A DNA stretch of 58,303 nucleotides. Source: Paenibacillus turpanensis. GTDB taxonomy: Bacteria > Bacillota > Bacilli > Paenibacillales > YIM-B00363. A program made the translations under genes and the position numbers. Where the stretch lies: assembly GCF_011421635.1 (NCBI RefSeq), contig NZ_WTLI01000013.1:95006-153308 (forward strand). The letters are read 5' to 3'. Positions 8,647 through 16,135 of the stretch are shown here, in pieces. Every line of letters begins with the position of its first letter. The stretch's first letter is position 1. A model generated the notes under the pieces. It was given only the letters and a program-made list of their open reading frames with translations, made no database searches and was not told where the DNA came from.

Positions 8647-9318
8647 TCAGCCATTATCCGCTGCGGCCTGAAACGCGACAATCCGCGCAGGTGCACCGCT
8701 GCTTTCGCGGATTTTTACCGGAAGCGCCATGATATGCCATGGCCCGGAATAGAGCTCGGGATCACAGAGAGTCAGTCCTTCCGCAATCCATATGCCAGCC
8801 TGAAGCAAAATGCGGTGCGTTTCTTCATTCTGCTCCCCCGTACCGCCAATGCTGAAGTGGTCAATGCCGACTCCCCGGATGTTTTTATCGACAAGATATT
8901 GGGCTGCCTCATTCGAGAGAAACGGAGATTCGTAGATAAACTCCTTTGTCCAGGAACGTTTCTCCCCCCACCCGGTGTGAAGGAACACAATGGAATCTTC
9001 GTGAAAGCATTCTTCATATGCTTTCAGATCTTCAATTTCGATAGGAGCACCGGCTGGCTTCGATGTAAGCGGAACCAAAACTAACCGGCCTTGAAAACGA
9101 TCAACAGGAATCTGATCCAGCGTTTGCCGGAAGTCCGCCAAATGTGCAGGTGCGTCCATATGTGTTGCGGTATGCAGGTTCAGTGTGATCTGCTCCAGAT
9201 TCCAGCCGTCCCTCGGACCAATCAGCAAATATTCGATTTTTGGCGGACTGAATTGTGGCAGCACCGGGCAATTATGGTATATGTCCTGAGATAAATCGAT
9301 CATTTTCTTGATATACAT
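8647..9318 (-). CDS. Cyclase-family metal-dependent hydrolase (kynurenine formamidase fold), possible sugar lactonase
   Basis: A 223-aa member of the cyclase/kynurenine formamidase superfamily. It has the metal-binding HTATHMDAPAHL motif near residue 50, a HTGWGEKR segment near 118 and GVGIDHFSIGG near 155. It is the first gene of the leftward operon, and its ATG at 9318 follows GAGGGGAGG. Family members hydrolyse amides and some cyclic esters. The operon contains no other recognisable lactonase, so a role in opening the aldonolactone made by the neighbouring dehydrogenase is an attractive but unproven inference. Confidence is high for the fold and low for the substrate. Confidence 0.85.
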   Translation of the reverse strand: MYIKKMIDLSQDIYHNCPVLPQFSPPKIEYLLIGPRDGWNLEQITLNLHTATHMDAPAHLADFRQTLDQIPVDRFQGRLVLVPLTSKPAGAPIEIEDLKAYEECFHEDSIVFLHTGWGEKRSWTKEFIYESPFLSNEAAQYLVDKNIRGVGIDHFSIGGTGEQNEETHRILLQAGIWIAEGLTLCDPELYSGPWHIMALPVKIRESSGAPARIVAFQAAADNG

Positions 9319-9334
9319 CTATCGGAACCTCCCC

Positions 9335-9374
9335 TCTGTTATTTTTATGTTACCGATAACATAAAAATAACAGA
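9335..9374. promoter_or_regulatory. 40-bp near-perfect palindrome, LacI-family operator
   Basis: The left arm TCTGTTATTTTTATGTTA (9335-9352) and its exact complement (9357-9374) flank a CCGA centre. The core TGTTACCGATAACA with a central CG is typical of LacI-family operators. The site starts within and extends just downstream of the -10 box of the leftward promoter and lies upstream of the divergent lacI-type gene, where bound repressor would block the operon. Confidence 0.8.
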
Positions 9375-9392
9375 AACATTTCCTACCGTCAA
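9364..9392 (-). promoter_or_regulatory. Leftward sigma-A promoter of the fucose operon
   Basis: On the minus strand the -35 box TTGACG (9387-9392) is separated by exactly 17 bases from a -10 box TATTTT (9364-9369), which overlaps the palindromic operator. The layout matches the promoter at 14933-14961. Confidence 0.65.
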
Positions 9393-9464
9393 CGGATGAA
9401 TACTTGAAATCTAACCTTCCTTGTCTCATTATTAGGATTAGTCAGGCTTGAAAGGAAGGATTTC

Positions 9465-10478
9465 GTGGTTACCATTTACGATATAGCCAAGAAAGCTAAT
9501 GTATCTCCTATGACCGTCTCCCGTGTTATTAATAATTCTCCTCTGATCAAGGAATCCACACGCCTTAAGGTACAGCAGGTCATACAGGAGCTGGAATATA
9601 TACCGAACAAGCAAGCTAGAAGCTTAACCTCAAGAGAAACCAAGCTGGTCTCGCTCGTTCTTCCCGACATTTCCAACCCGTTCTTCACCAATATCGCCAG
9701 AGGAGCGGAAGATAAAGCGTTACAGCTAGGCTATCAGCTGATCTTAGGAAATACCGATGAAAATAAAGAGAAAGAAAACAAATACGTCAATATGCTAATG
9801 TCCACCGGCGTAGACGGCGTTCTTTTCGTGCCGACCGGAGACGCCTCGGCAGCCAATCTAAAGAAGCTGATCAAACGCAACGTTCCGTTCGTTTTTATCG
9901 ACCGCACGATTGACAGCATTCAAGCCGACGTGATCTCGGGAGATAATCCGGATACTACACGTCAGCTAGTCAATCATCTAATTGAGCTCGGGCATACGCG
10001 GATTGCCCTCATTAACGGTCCCACAGACCTATCCAACGCAAGGGAACGGGCACAGGCCTTTAAAGACACCTTGACGCTTGCTGGAATCGGGCATGATCCG
10101 AAATACATGATCGAGACCCACTTCAGAAAGGACAATCTGAATGAAATCGTGAGCAAGCTGTTCTCGTTTCAAAAAGACGAACGTCCCACAGCGATTCTCG
10201 CGACGAATAATTTTATCGGAGTCAACACACTCCGGGCACTGCGCGCCTTGCAAATACGTGTCCCGGAGGATGTTTCCGTGGCTTGCTTTGACGACCCCGA
10301 TATTATCCCGGACTATAATCCCTTCCTAACCGTAGCCAAACAGCCTGCTTACGACATGGGATTTCTAGGGATGCAGCTGTTAATCGAACGGATCCAACAA
10401 GCCGCCCCTGCTTCATATCGCAAAATTGTTCTTCCAGCGGAGCTCGTCATTCGCGGATCCACATCGCCCAAAACATAA
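9465..10478 (+). CDS. LacI-family transcriptional regulator (fucose locus, first copy)
   Basis: A 337-aa repressor. The N-terminal helix-turn-helix and hinge are clear (TIYDIAKKANVSPMTVSRVI, residues 3-22, then the YIPNKQARSL hinge near 46). A periplasmic-binding-protein-like effector domain follows, with the family segments VSLVLPDISNPFF and LATNNFIGVNTLRAL. The start is a GTG at 9465 preceded by AAAGGAAGGA. It is divergent from the cyclase-led operon and faces the 40-bp palindrome. It should repress that operon until a sugar or aldonate effector binds. It is clearly paralogous to the regulator at 15015, with the same length and near-identical N-terminus, so the two may cross-bind. Confidence 0.95.
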   Translation: MVTIYDIAKKANVSPMTVSRVINNSPLIKESTRLKVQQVIQELEYIPNKQARSLTSRETKLVSLVLPDISNPFFTNIARGAEDKALQLGYQLILGNTDENKEKENKYVNMLMSTGVDGVLFVPTGDASAANLKKLIKRNVPFVFIDRTIDSIQADVISGDNPDTTRQLVNHLIELGHTRIALINGPTDLSNARERAQAFKDTLTLAGIGHDPKYMIETHFRKDNLNEIVSKLFSFQKDERPTAILATNNFIGVNTLRALRALQIRVPEDVSVACFDDPDIIPDYNPFLTVAKQPAYDMGFLGMQLLIERIQQAAPASYRKIVLPAELVIRGSTSPKT

Positions 10479-10555
10479 ATCTCGAACCGGCTCAGATCAA
10501 AGAACGATCTTCAACGAGCATACGAGCCTCCCAACCGGGAGCTTTGAATTAGGAG

Positions 10556-11464
10556 TCATTCCGCAACCATACGGTTTGTTAAGACGCCAAGCTTTTCAAT
10601 TTGGATCGCCACCTCATCCCCGTCCTGCAGGTATACCTGCTTTTCCGGCGGATAGCCAAGCACGACGCCTTCCGGTGTGCCGGTTAAAATGAGATCTCCG
10701 GGAACGAGTGTCATATGCCGTGAGATGTAGCTCACAATTTGGTCGCAATGGAAGATCATATCCTCCGTATTGGAGTGCTGGCGCACCTCTCCGTTAACAA
10801 GGCACTTGATCTCGAGCTGATTCGGGTTCCCCACCTCATCGGAAGTGACCACATACGGACCGATCGGCGAAAACTTGTCACAGGTCTTACCGAGCATCCA
10901 CTGCGCGGTACGTGTTTGCAAATCCCGCGCCGACAGGTCGTTCCCGTTACAATACCCGAAAACATAGTCCAGCGCGTTCTCCTGCTCCACATCCTTCGCT
11001 TTCCTGCCCATAACAATGACCAGCTCCGCTTCATAATCCACCTTGCTCGAAGCTTTTGGCAGCGGGACGTCGTCATTATGAGCCGCCAATGCATTATGAA
11101 ACTTGTTAAAAAGAATCGGATACTCAGGAATCGGCGCATTCGTCTCTTCCGCATGCTTACGGTAGTTCAAGCCGACACAGATGATCTTATTCGGGCGGGA
11201 AACACAGGGGCCATAGGTAAGTTCGTCCTCGCGTAACCAGACGGAGTCGGCGGCCGCCCCCTTTTCATTTACAAGCTCCAGATAGCTTGCCAGCGCAGCA
11301 AGCGCCTCCGTTCCCCCTTCAATTATTTCATCCACAAGCGTGGGGAGCTGCAGTCCTGCTGGCGCGGGGAATTGCGCCAAAGCTTCGCTCACATCCAATA
11401 CTCCGCGATCCGTTTGCACCCCTAAATGCAGCCTATCATTTTTGACAAAATGCAGCAGCTTCAT
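10556..11464 (-). CDS. Fumarylacetoacetate hydrolase-family enzyme, candidate 2,4-diketo-3-deoxy-fuconate hydrolase
   Basis: A 302-aa FAH-family protein. The conserved core is present: ICVGLNYRKHAEE near 95, the metal-binding region KVDYEAELVIVMGRKAKD near 135, NGNDLSARDLQ near 165 and LTGTPEGVVLGYPP near 270. Family members cleave carbon-carbon bonds of beta-diketo acids. In the known non-phosphorylative fucose/rhamnose pathway an FAH-type enzyme splits 2,4-diketo-3-deoxy-L-fuconate into pyruvate and L-lactate. Its position as last gene after a 3-deoxy-acid dehydrogenase-like SDR supports this. It is 12 bases downstream of the SDR gene with a GGGAGG site. Confidence 0.9.
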   Translation of the reverse strand: MKLLHFVKNDRLHLGVQTDRGVLDVSEALAQFPAPAGLQLPTLVDEIIEGGTEALAALASYLELVNEKGAAADSVWLREDELTYGPCVSRPNKIICVGLNYRKHAEETNAPIPEYPILFNKFHNALAAHNDDVPLPKASSKVDYEAELVIVMGRKAKDVEQENALDYVFGYCNGNDLSARDLQTRTAQWMLGKTCDKFSPIGPYVVTSDEVGNPNQLEIKCLVNGEVRQHSNTEDMIFHCDQIVSYISRHMTLVPGDLILTGTPEGVVLGYPPEKQVYLQDGDEVAIQIEKLGVLTNRMVAE

Positions 11465-11476
11465 TTGTTTTCCTCC

Positions 11477-12250
11477 CTAAGCATTTTTGCCGAACACCAC
11501 TCCGCCGTCGATATACAGCGGGGAGCCCATCATAAATTTTGAATCCTCTGATGCTAAAAATAATGCCGCCTGCGCAACATCCTCCGGTCTGCCCAATTCG
11601 CCGCCGAGCTGTCTTTTCTTGATGGATTGCAGAGCGGATTCGGGATCATCATACGATTTTTGCAAATATTCCTCAACAAACGGTGTCAAAATGGTACCCG
11701 GCAGCAGCGCATTTACTCTGATATTGTAGGCAGCGTAATCGACCTGCATCGATTTTGTTAAAGCAAGCACCGCTCCCTTCGTAGCTGCGTACGATGCCCT
11801 TCTCGCCAAACCGATTTCGGCAATGCAGGAAGACATATTAATAACGCTTCCCTTGCGCCGCTCCATCATATGCGGAAGAACATATTTGCAGGGCAAAAAC
11901 ACACCGCGGATATTCACTTTCATCACTTGATCCCATTGCTCCGGCTCCAGCTCATGGATCGCTCCTACGCCACTGATGCCTGCGTTATTAAACAGCACAT
12001 CAATTTGGCCATACTCGTTCAGCGCCTGACGAACCATACTCTCCACCGATTCAGGATCTGTCACATCCGCTTGAACATAAACCGCCTCTCCCCCTGCACG
12101 GCGTATATCATCTACTGTTTGTTGTCCATTCCCGGGATCTATGTCATTGACGATCACCTTAGCGCCTTCTTTTGCAAACAGCAAAGCGGAGCTTCTGCCG
12201 ATTCCCGAGCCGGAGCCGGTGATCAATACTGCTTTATCCGCTAATTTCAT
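11477..12250 (-). CDS. Short-chain dehydrogenase, candidate 2-keto-3-deoxy-L-fuconate dehydrogenase
   Basis: A 257-aa classical SDR with the cofactor motif GSGSGIGR at residues 12-19, VNDIDPG (acidic residue favouring NAD), NNAGISG near 91, catalytic Ser in MSSCIAE near 143 and the YAATK active site near 157. The C-terminal GSPLYIDGGVVFG is typical of the subgroup. Its place directly before the FAH-family gene suggests that it oxidises the 4-hydroxyl of 2-keto-3-deoxy-L-fuconate to the diketo acid. Other SDRs with this signature use different polyols, so the substrate is inferred from context. Confidence 0.9.
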   Translation of the reverse strand: MKLADKAVLITGSGSGIGRSSALLFAKEGAKVIVNDIDPGNGQQTVDDIRRAGGEAVYVQADVTDPESVESMVRQALNEYGQIDVLFNNAGISGVGAIHELEPEQWDQVMKVNIRGVFLPCKYVLPHMMERRKGSVINMSSCIAEIGLARRASYAATKGAVLALTKSMQVDYAAYNIRVNALLPGTILTPFVEEYLQKSYDDPESALQSIKKRQLGGELGRPEDVAQAALFLASEDSKFMMGSPLYIDGGVVFGKNA

Positions 12251-12271
12251 AGCAGCAGCCCTCCTTGTCTA

Positions 12272-13351
12272 TTACATCCCCTCAAACTCCGCTAAATACA
12301 CCGGTCTGTCTTCGCTGATGGACCTGTACGCCCCAAACACAATCTGAAGCGTTTTCAAATTGTCCTTGACACTGTTTATCGGCTCCCGATCTTCTTCGAT
12401 GGCCCGCATCAGCTCACCCATCGTTCCCATAAAAGCATGCGGAAACCACTTGCCCTCAAGAGAAGGCGTGAACCAATAATCCGAGCGAATGCGTTTGGAA
12501 AAAAAGCTCAGCGTATCCTCACGCCCAATAGGATAATTGTACAGAGAGCCGTTGGTGCCCTTCACGATGCCCTCGGTTCCTTCAAAGCGGTACGTCGCGT
12601 ACCAATCGTCCGATCCGGCTATATGGTTATGATTATCTTGAATGAGGCCTCTGGCTTCACCCGGAAGCTTCATGTGCAGCAGCGTTCTTGTTTCGCCTGC
12701 GCAGGATTGTCCGGGGAACCGGGCACCGTCGGCAAAAATACATTCCGGATCTCCAAACAAGTAACGGATGGAATCGATATAATGAATGCTGTGATACATA
12801 AATTCCAGTGTCGGTGTTTCCCGAAGCCAGCTCCAATTGGCAAAATCCTGCCGCACATTCACCGCGATCGTTGCCTGTAAAAGCTCGCCGAGCCAGCCTC
12901 GCTGGATGATCGTATGACTCGCTTGGATTGCTGGAGACCATCGCATCTGCTGATTCACCGCAGCTTTGATGCCCGCTTCCCTGCAGACGGCTTCGATCTC
13001 CAAAGCCTCCTCGTAGGTTTCCGCCAAAGGCTTTTGGCATAAAAGATGCTTACCTGCCGCTGACGCCTGCTTCACCAAAGCTGGCTGCGCCTTGGCCGGC
13101 ACCGCTAAATCCACAACCTGTACCGATGGATCGCTTAACAATTCATCGAGCGATCGATACGTCTTGCCGATTTCGAACTGCTCCGCCAACCGTTCGGAGC
13201 GCGTTGAATCTTGGTCGTATATCCCTACGACTTTAAAGCCCGCAAGACGATACGCCGGAAGATGGCATGCCTCGACGATTTCACCGGCGCCGATTAAGGC
13301 AATGCCCTTCGTTTTGTCGGCGGGCATCGCAGGCTTATATTGTAAATCCAA
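12272..13351 (-). CDS. Gfo/Idh/MocA-family oxidoreductase
   Basis: A 359-aa protein with an N-terminal Rossmann domain (GIALIGAGEIVEACHLPAY near residue 16) and the family lysine motif LLCQKPLAETYEEAL near 103. A C-terminal alpha/beta dimerisation domain follows, with HYIDSIRYLFG near 193. These enzymes oxidise or reduce sugars and polyols with NAD(P). Its exact step in this operon is unknown. The start is uncertain: the TTG at 13351 lacks a close ribosome site, while a very strong site at 13382-13392 is six bases before an in-frame ATT at 13375. An internal ATG at 13327 is a third option. Confidence 0.88.
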   Translation of the reverse strand: MDLQYKPAMPADKTKGIALIGAGEIVEACHLPAYRLAGFKVVGIYDQDSTRSERLAEQFEIGKTYRSLDELLSDPSVQVVDLAVPAKAQPALVKQASAAGKHLLCQKPLAETYEEALEIEAVCREAGIKAAVNQQMRWSPAIQASHTIIQRGWLGELLQATIAVNVRQDFANWSWLRETPTLEFMYHSIHYIDSIRYLFGDPECIFADGARFPGQSCAGETRTLLHMKLPGEARGLIQDNHNHIAGSDDWYATYRFEGTEGIVKGTNGSLYNYPIGREDTLSFFSKRIRSDYWFTPSLEGKWFPHAFMGTMGELMRAIEEDREPINSVKDNLKTLQIVFGAYRSISEDRPVYLAEFEGM

Positions 13352-13372
13352 CCAATCCGCTGTAACGGAAGT

Positions 13373-13392
13373 AATTACGATCCCCTCCTCCC
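13373..13392 (-). promoter_or_regulatory. Strong ribosome binding site facing an ATT codon
   Basis: The minus strand reads GGGAGGAGGGG at 13382-13392, then ATCGTA, then ATT at 13373-13375 in frame with the Gfo/Idh gene. No ATG, GTG or TTG occurs in frame until 13351. This may be a rare ATT initiation or an arrangement giving weak expression. Confidence 0.4.
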
Positions 13393-14558
13393 TATAAGCT
13401 TGGGCCGATACGATTAATACTGAACTCCTGGTGACCTAACAGCTCCGCCTTTGTCCATTTTCCATCGGCGACTTCTCTGATTTCCTGCCAAATTCGCTTG
13501 CCGGCCTCCTCTAGGCTAAGGGTACCGGATAACATGTCGCTTACATCCACATCCATGTTGTCCTCCATCTTTTCAAACGTTCGTTTATTCCCGGTAATTT
13601 TAATGACTGGAACGACGGCGGCTCCCGTTGGTGTTCCTCTCCCCGTAGTAAAACAAACGATATGCGCCCCTCCAGCGGACATGCCGGAAACGCACTCAAT
13701 ATCATTTCCGGGCGAATCCATGAAGTAGAGTCCCTGCTCCGGAATTGGCTCGGCATACTCGATTACGGCCCGGATCGGAGCTGTTCCGCATTTGCTGATG
13801 CAGCCCAGCGACTTTTCTTCGATCGTCGACAAGCCTCCGGCAATATTGCCCGGACTCGGGTTTCCGCCGCGCATATCTTCCCCCATTCGTTCCACTTCCT
13901 TCTCAAATCGGTTTACGATCTGATAAAGACGCTCCCTCGTATCCCCATCAGCGCATCTTCTCGCCAGCACATGCTCAGCGCCGATAATTTCCGTTGTTTC
14001 GCCGATTACGATGCTGCCTCCCTCGGCGATTAACGCATCGGCAGCCGCTCCCAGCGCAGGGTTGGAGGCTAAGCCGGACGTCGCATCGGAGCCGCCGCAT
14101 TTGACGGCTACCTTCAGCTTGCTTAAGGGAACAGGCACCTTCTCCATTGCATTCAGCTCGCTCAGCATTTTGCCGGCAAGCTCAACCCCATGCTTGATCG
14201 CCTTCACGGAGCCGCCTACGGATTGAATATCAAAGGCCTCAACCGGTTTACCGGTAACTCTTATGGCATCGGACAATTCGTCCGGATTAACTACCTCACA
14301 CCCCAGGCTGACAATGATGACCCCGCCTACATTCGGATTTTTCCCCATACCGGCCAGCACCTCAAAGGTCCGATCCTTGTCGACCCCAATTTGACTGCAG
14401 CCATGCTGGTGGGGAATCGCGATCGTCCCGGGTACGAGCTGCATAATCCGGCTGCATACCTGATTGGCGCAAATCACGGTAGGGATCAAAAGCAAATGGT
14501 TTCGGATTCCGATGTCACCGTTTGCACGAGGGTAACCTAATAGGGTACTCGTACTCAT
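13392..14558 (-). CDS. UxaA-family dehydratase, large (C-terminal) subunit; candidate aldonate (L-fuconate) dehydratase
   Basis: A 388-aa protein matching the catalytic part of altronate/galactarate-type dehydratases. It contains GYPRANGDIGIRNHLLLIPT at the start, PHQHGCSQ near 48, VAVKCGGSDATSGLASNPA near 150 and ISKCGTAPI near 250, and TTGRGTPTGAAVVPVIKITG near 305. The conserved cysteines probably bind a metal or Fe-S centre. The usual N-terminal SAF domain is on the separate preceding gene, overlapping by four bases (ATGA). The proposed reaction is dehydration of the aldonate to the 2-keto-3-deoxy acid. A split UxaA pair also occurs in the Campylobacter jejuni fucose locus, which supports this reading. 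Confidence 0.92.
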   Translation of the reverse strand: MSTSTLLGYPRANGDIGIRNHLLLIPTVICANQVCSRIMQLVPGTIAIPHQHGCSQIGVDKDRTFEVLAGMGKNPNVGGVIIVSLGCEVVNPDELSDAIRVTGKPVEAFDIQSVGGSVKAIKHGVELAGKMLSELNAMEKVPVPLSKLKVAVKCGGSDATSGLASNPALGAAADALIAEGGSIVIGETTEIIGAEHVLARRCADGDTRERLYQIVNRFEKEVERMGEDMRGGNPSPGNIAGGLSTIEEKSLGCISKCGTAPIRAVIEYAEPIPEQGLYFMDSPGNDIECVSGMSAGGAHIVCFTTGRGTPTGAAVVPVIKITGNKRTFEKMEDNMDVDVSDMLSGTLSLEEAGKRIWQEIREVADGKWTKAELLGHQEFSINRIGPSL

Positions 14559-14890
14559 TTCTTATCCCCTTCTCTCATCGTTGAAATCTGATCCCCACGA
14601 CCGCGAATCCCTTCAAGATTGTGGATGTGCACATGCTCTCCTGCTTCAATGTGCTGGGTTGAGCATCCAATGACCTCCCCATATTTCCGTACAAGCTCCC
14701 CTTGTTTCACCGGAGAAATCGCAACCTTATGGCCAAATGGAACCGCATTCAACAATAGGAGCTCGTATACTTGATTTCCCTTTCGATAACGAATGGCTTC
14801 CCCAGCGGAGAGATCTCGTAAGGTCGTTGCGACCTGGTCCATTTCATGCATGACCAGCGCATCAGCGCCGGATTCAATGGAATGTGCCAT
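14555..14890 (-). CDS. UxaA-family dehydratase, small SAF-domain subunit
   Basis: A protein of about 111 aa corresponding to the SAF domain at the N-terminus of altronate dehydratases (ALVMHEMDQVATTLRDLSAG, then PFGHKVAISPVKQGELVRKY and EHVHIHNLEGIRGRG). I start it at the ATG at 14890, which follows GAGAGGAG by eight bases. The open frame runs seven codons further upstream, into the operator. It is the first gene of the second leftward operon and overlaps the large subunit gene, so equal production of both subunits is expected. By itself it would not be catalytic. Confidence 0.9.
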   Translation of the reverse strand: MAHSIESGADALVMHEMDQVATTLRDLSAGEAIRYRKGNQVYELLLLNAVPFGHKVAISPVKQGELVRKYGEVIGCSTQHIEAGEHVHIHNLEGIRGRGDQISTMREGDKK

Positions 14891-14910
14891 GGTTTCGGCT
14901 CCTCTCTTCA

Positions 14911-14936
14911 ATTTTGGGTTATCGATAACTCCAAAA
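14911..14936. promoter_or_regulatory. LacI-family operator of the dehydratase operon
   Basis: An imperfect palindrome centred at 14923/14924 with the perfect 12-bp core GTTATCGATAAC (14918-14929). The core differs from the operator at 9348-9361 mainly at the central CCGA versus TCGA. It lies immediately downstream of the leftward -10 box, suited to repression by the divergent LacI-type protein. Confidence 0.75.
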
Positions 14937-14961
14937 TATCAAGCCAACCATTTGCTGTCAA
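14933..14961 (-). promoter_or_regulatory. Leftward promoter of the dehydratase operon
   Basis: A minus-strand consensus -35 box TTGACA (14956-14961), a 17-base spacer and -10 box TATTTT (14933-14938), followed directly by the operator. Confidence 0.7.
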
Positions 14962-14980
14962 CGCTTTTTTTACGTACAAT
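14952..14980 (+). promoter_or_regulatory. Rightward promoter of the second lacI-type gene
   Basis: The -35 box TTGCTG (14952-14957), a 17-base spacer and -10 box TACAAT (14975-14980). The two divergent -35 boxes overlap, so polymerases for the two directions compete and one repressor could influence both. Confidence 0.65.
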
Positions 14981-15014
14981 AAAGTTCATTAACAATGCGA
15001 AAGGTGTGCTCCGC

Positions 15015-16025
15015 TTGACAACCATTTACGATATCGCGAAAAAAGCCAATGTCTCCGCGATGACCGTATCAAGAGTTATCAATAACACAGGCAGAATCAG
15101 CGAAGCGACTCGGAAGAACGTCAAGAAAGTGATGGAGGAGCTTAACTATGTCCCGAACTCCATGGCACGCAGCCTCGTCCTGCAAAAAACAAAGATCCTC
15201 TCTTTGTTGATTACCGATATTACAAATCCCTTCTATACTACACTCGCCCGCGGAGCGGAAGACAGCGCCAAACAGAATGGCTATAAGCTTCTTCTCGGGA
15301 ACAGCGACGAGGATTACGCCAAGGAAAAGGATTATGTCGATATGATTTTATCGACACGTGTAGACGGCGTGCTGTTTGCACCCGCAGGCGATCATTCTCT
15401 TGACCAGCTGAGGCAGCTGCAGACGCATCAAATTCCATTCGTGCTGCTGGATCGTGAGGTGCCGGAGCTTGCGTCCGACATGGTGCTCGGTGACAGCAAA
15501 GAGGGGGCAAGACGCTTGGTTGACCATTTGATTGAGCTTGGTCACCGACGAATTGCCTTAATCAATGGTTCGATGGACGTTTCCACCGCCCGATTGCGTG
15601 AGCAGGGATATGTAGAAGCATTAAAACTAGCAGGGATTCCGGTGGATGAGGAGCTTATGCTGCCATTAAGTTACCGAAGCGTTGACGATCTTCAGGTGCT
15701 TGACCCGCTGCTTCAGCTGTCCGACCCGCCAACTGCGATTTTCGCCGCCAACAATTTTATTGCGGTTGGGGTGATCAAAGCGCTCAGGGCCAAAGGCATT
15801 TCGGTGCCTGAGGAGATCTCCATTGCATGCTTTGATGACCTAGGTATCGCATCTGAGCTTCATCCGTTTATGACCGTGGCCGCCCAACCGGCATATCAAT
15901 TCGGCGTGCTCGGCATGCAGCTGCTCATAGAAAAGATAGAGGGGAAGACGGATCCGCAGACGCATCGAAAGCTTATCCTTCCTTCCGAGCTGTTGATTCG
16001 GCAGTCTACCTCAGCATTGAAATGA
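15015..16025 (+). CDS. LacI-family transcriptional regulator (fucose locus, second copy)
   Basis: A 336-aa repressor starting at the TTG at 15015, chosen because AAAGGTG lies nine bases upstream and the resulting N-terminus (LTTIYDIAKKANVSAMTVSR) aligns with the regulator at 9465. The much longer upstream open frame has no such signals. The helix-turn-helix is followed by YVPNSMARSL and an effector domain with LLITDITNPFYTT and IFAANNFIAVGVIKALRA. It is divergent from the dehydratase operon and should bind the palindrome at 14911-14936. A terminator follows the gene. The two paralogues share length and domain plan, which suggests local duplication. Confidence 0.95.
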   Translation: MTTIYDIAKKANVSAMTVSRVINNTGRISEATRKNVKKVMEELNYVPNSMARSLVLQKTKILSLLITDITNPFYTTLARGAEDSAKQNGYKLLLGNSDEDYAKEKDYVDMILSTRVDGVLFAPAGDHSLDQLRQLQTHQIPFVLLDREVPELASDMVLGDSKEGARRLVDHLIELGHRRIALINGSMDVSTARLREQGYVEALKLAGIPVDEELMLPLSYRSVDDLQVLDPLLQLSDPPTAIFAANNFIAVGVIKALRAKGISVPEEISIACFDDLGIASELHPFMTVAAQPAYQFGVLGMQLLIEKIEGKTDPQTHRKLILPSELLIRQSTSALK

Positions 16026-16043
16026 GCTGGATCTCAACAATGG

Positions 16044-16113
16044 AAAAATCCCAGAACCATGAGACTTTCGCTGCCAAAGGCTATACGATCTCTCTTGATT
16101 CCGGGATTTTTTT
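16044..16113. terminator. Rho-independent terminator after the second lacI-type gene
   Basis: AAAAATCCC-a-GAA (16044-16056) pairs with TTC-c-GGGATTTTT ending at 16111, with a large loop and a T-run to 16113. It may also serve the convergent acetyltransferase gene, since TTTTT follows the stem on the other strand. Confidence 0.7.
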
Positions 16114-16135
16114 ATGTTTATAAGATTTTTAATGC

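Noticed and set aside
10528..10541. CTCCC-AACC-GGGAG hairpin between the first lacI-type gene and the FAH gene as a bidirectional terminator.
   Set aside because: Only a 5-bp stem and no T-run on either strand.
14793..15014. Long N-terminal extension of the second LacI frame.
   Set aside because: It crosses the operator, both divergent promoters and the start of the dehydratase gene; the TTG at 15015 has a ribosome site and matches the paralogue's N-terminus.
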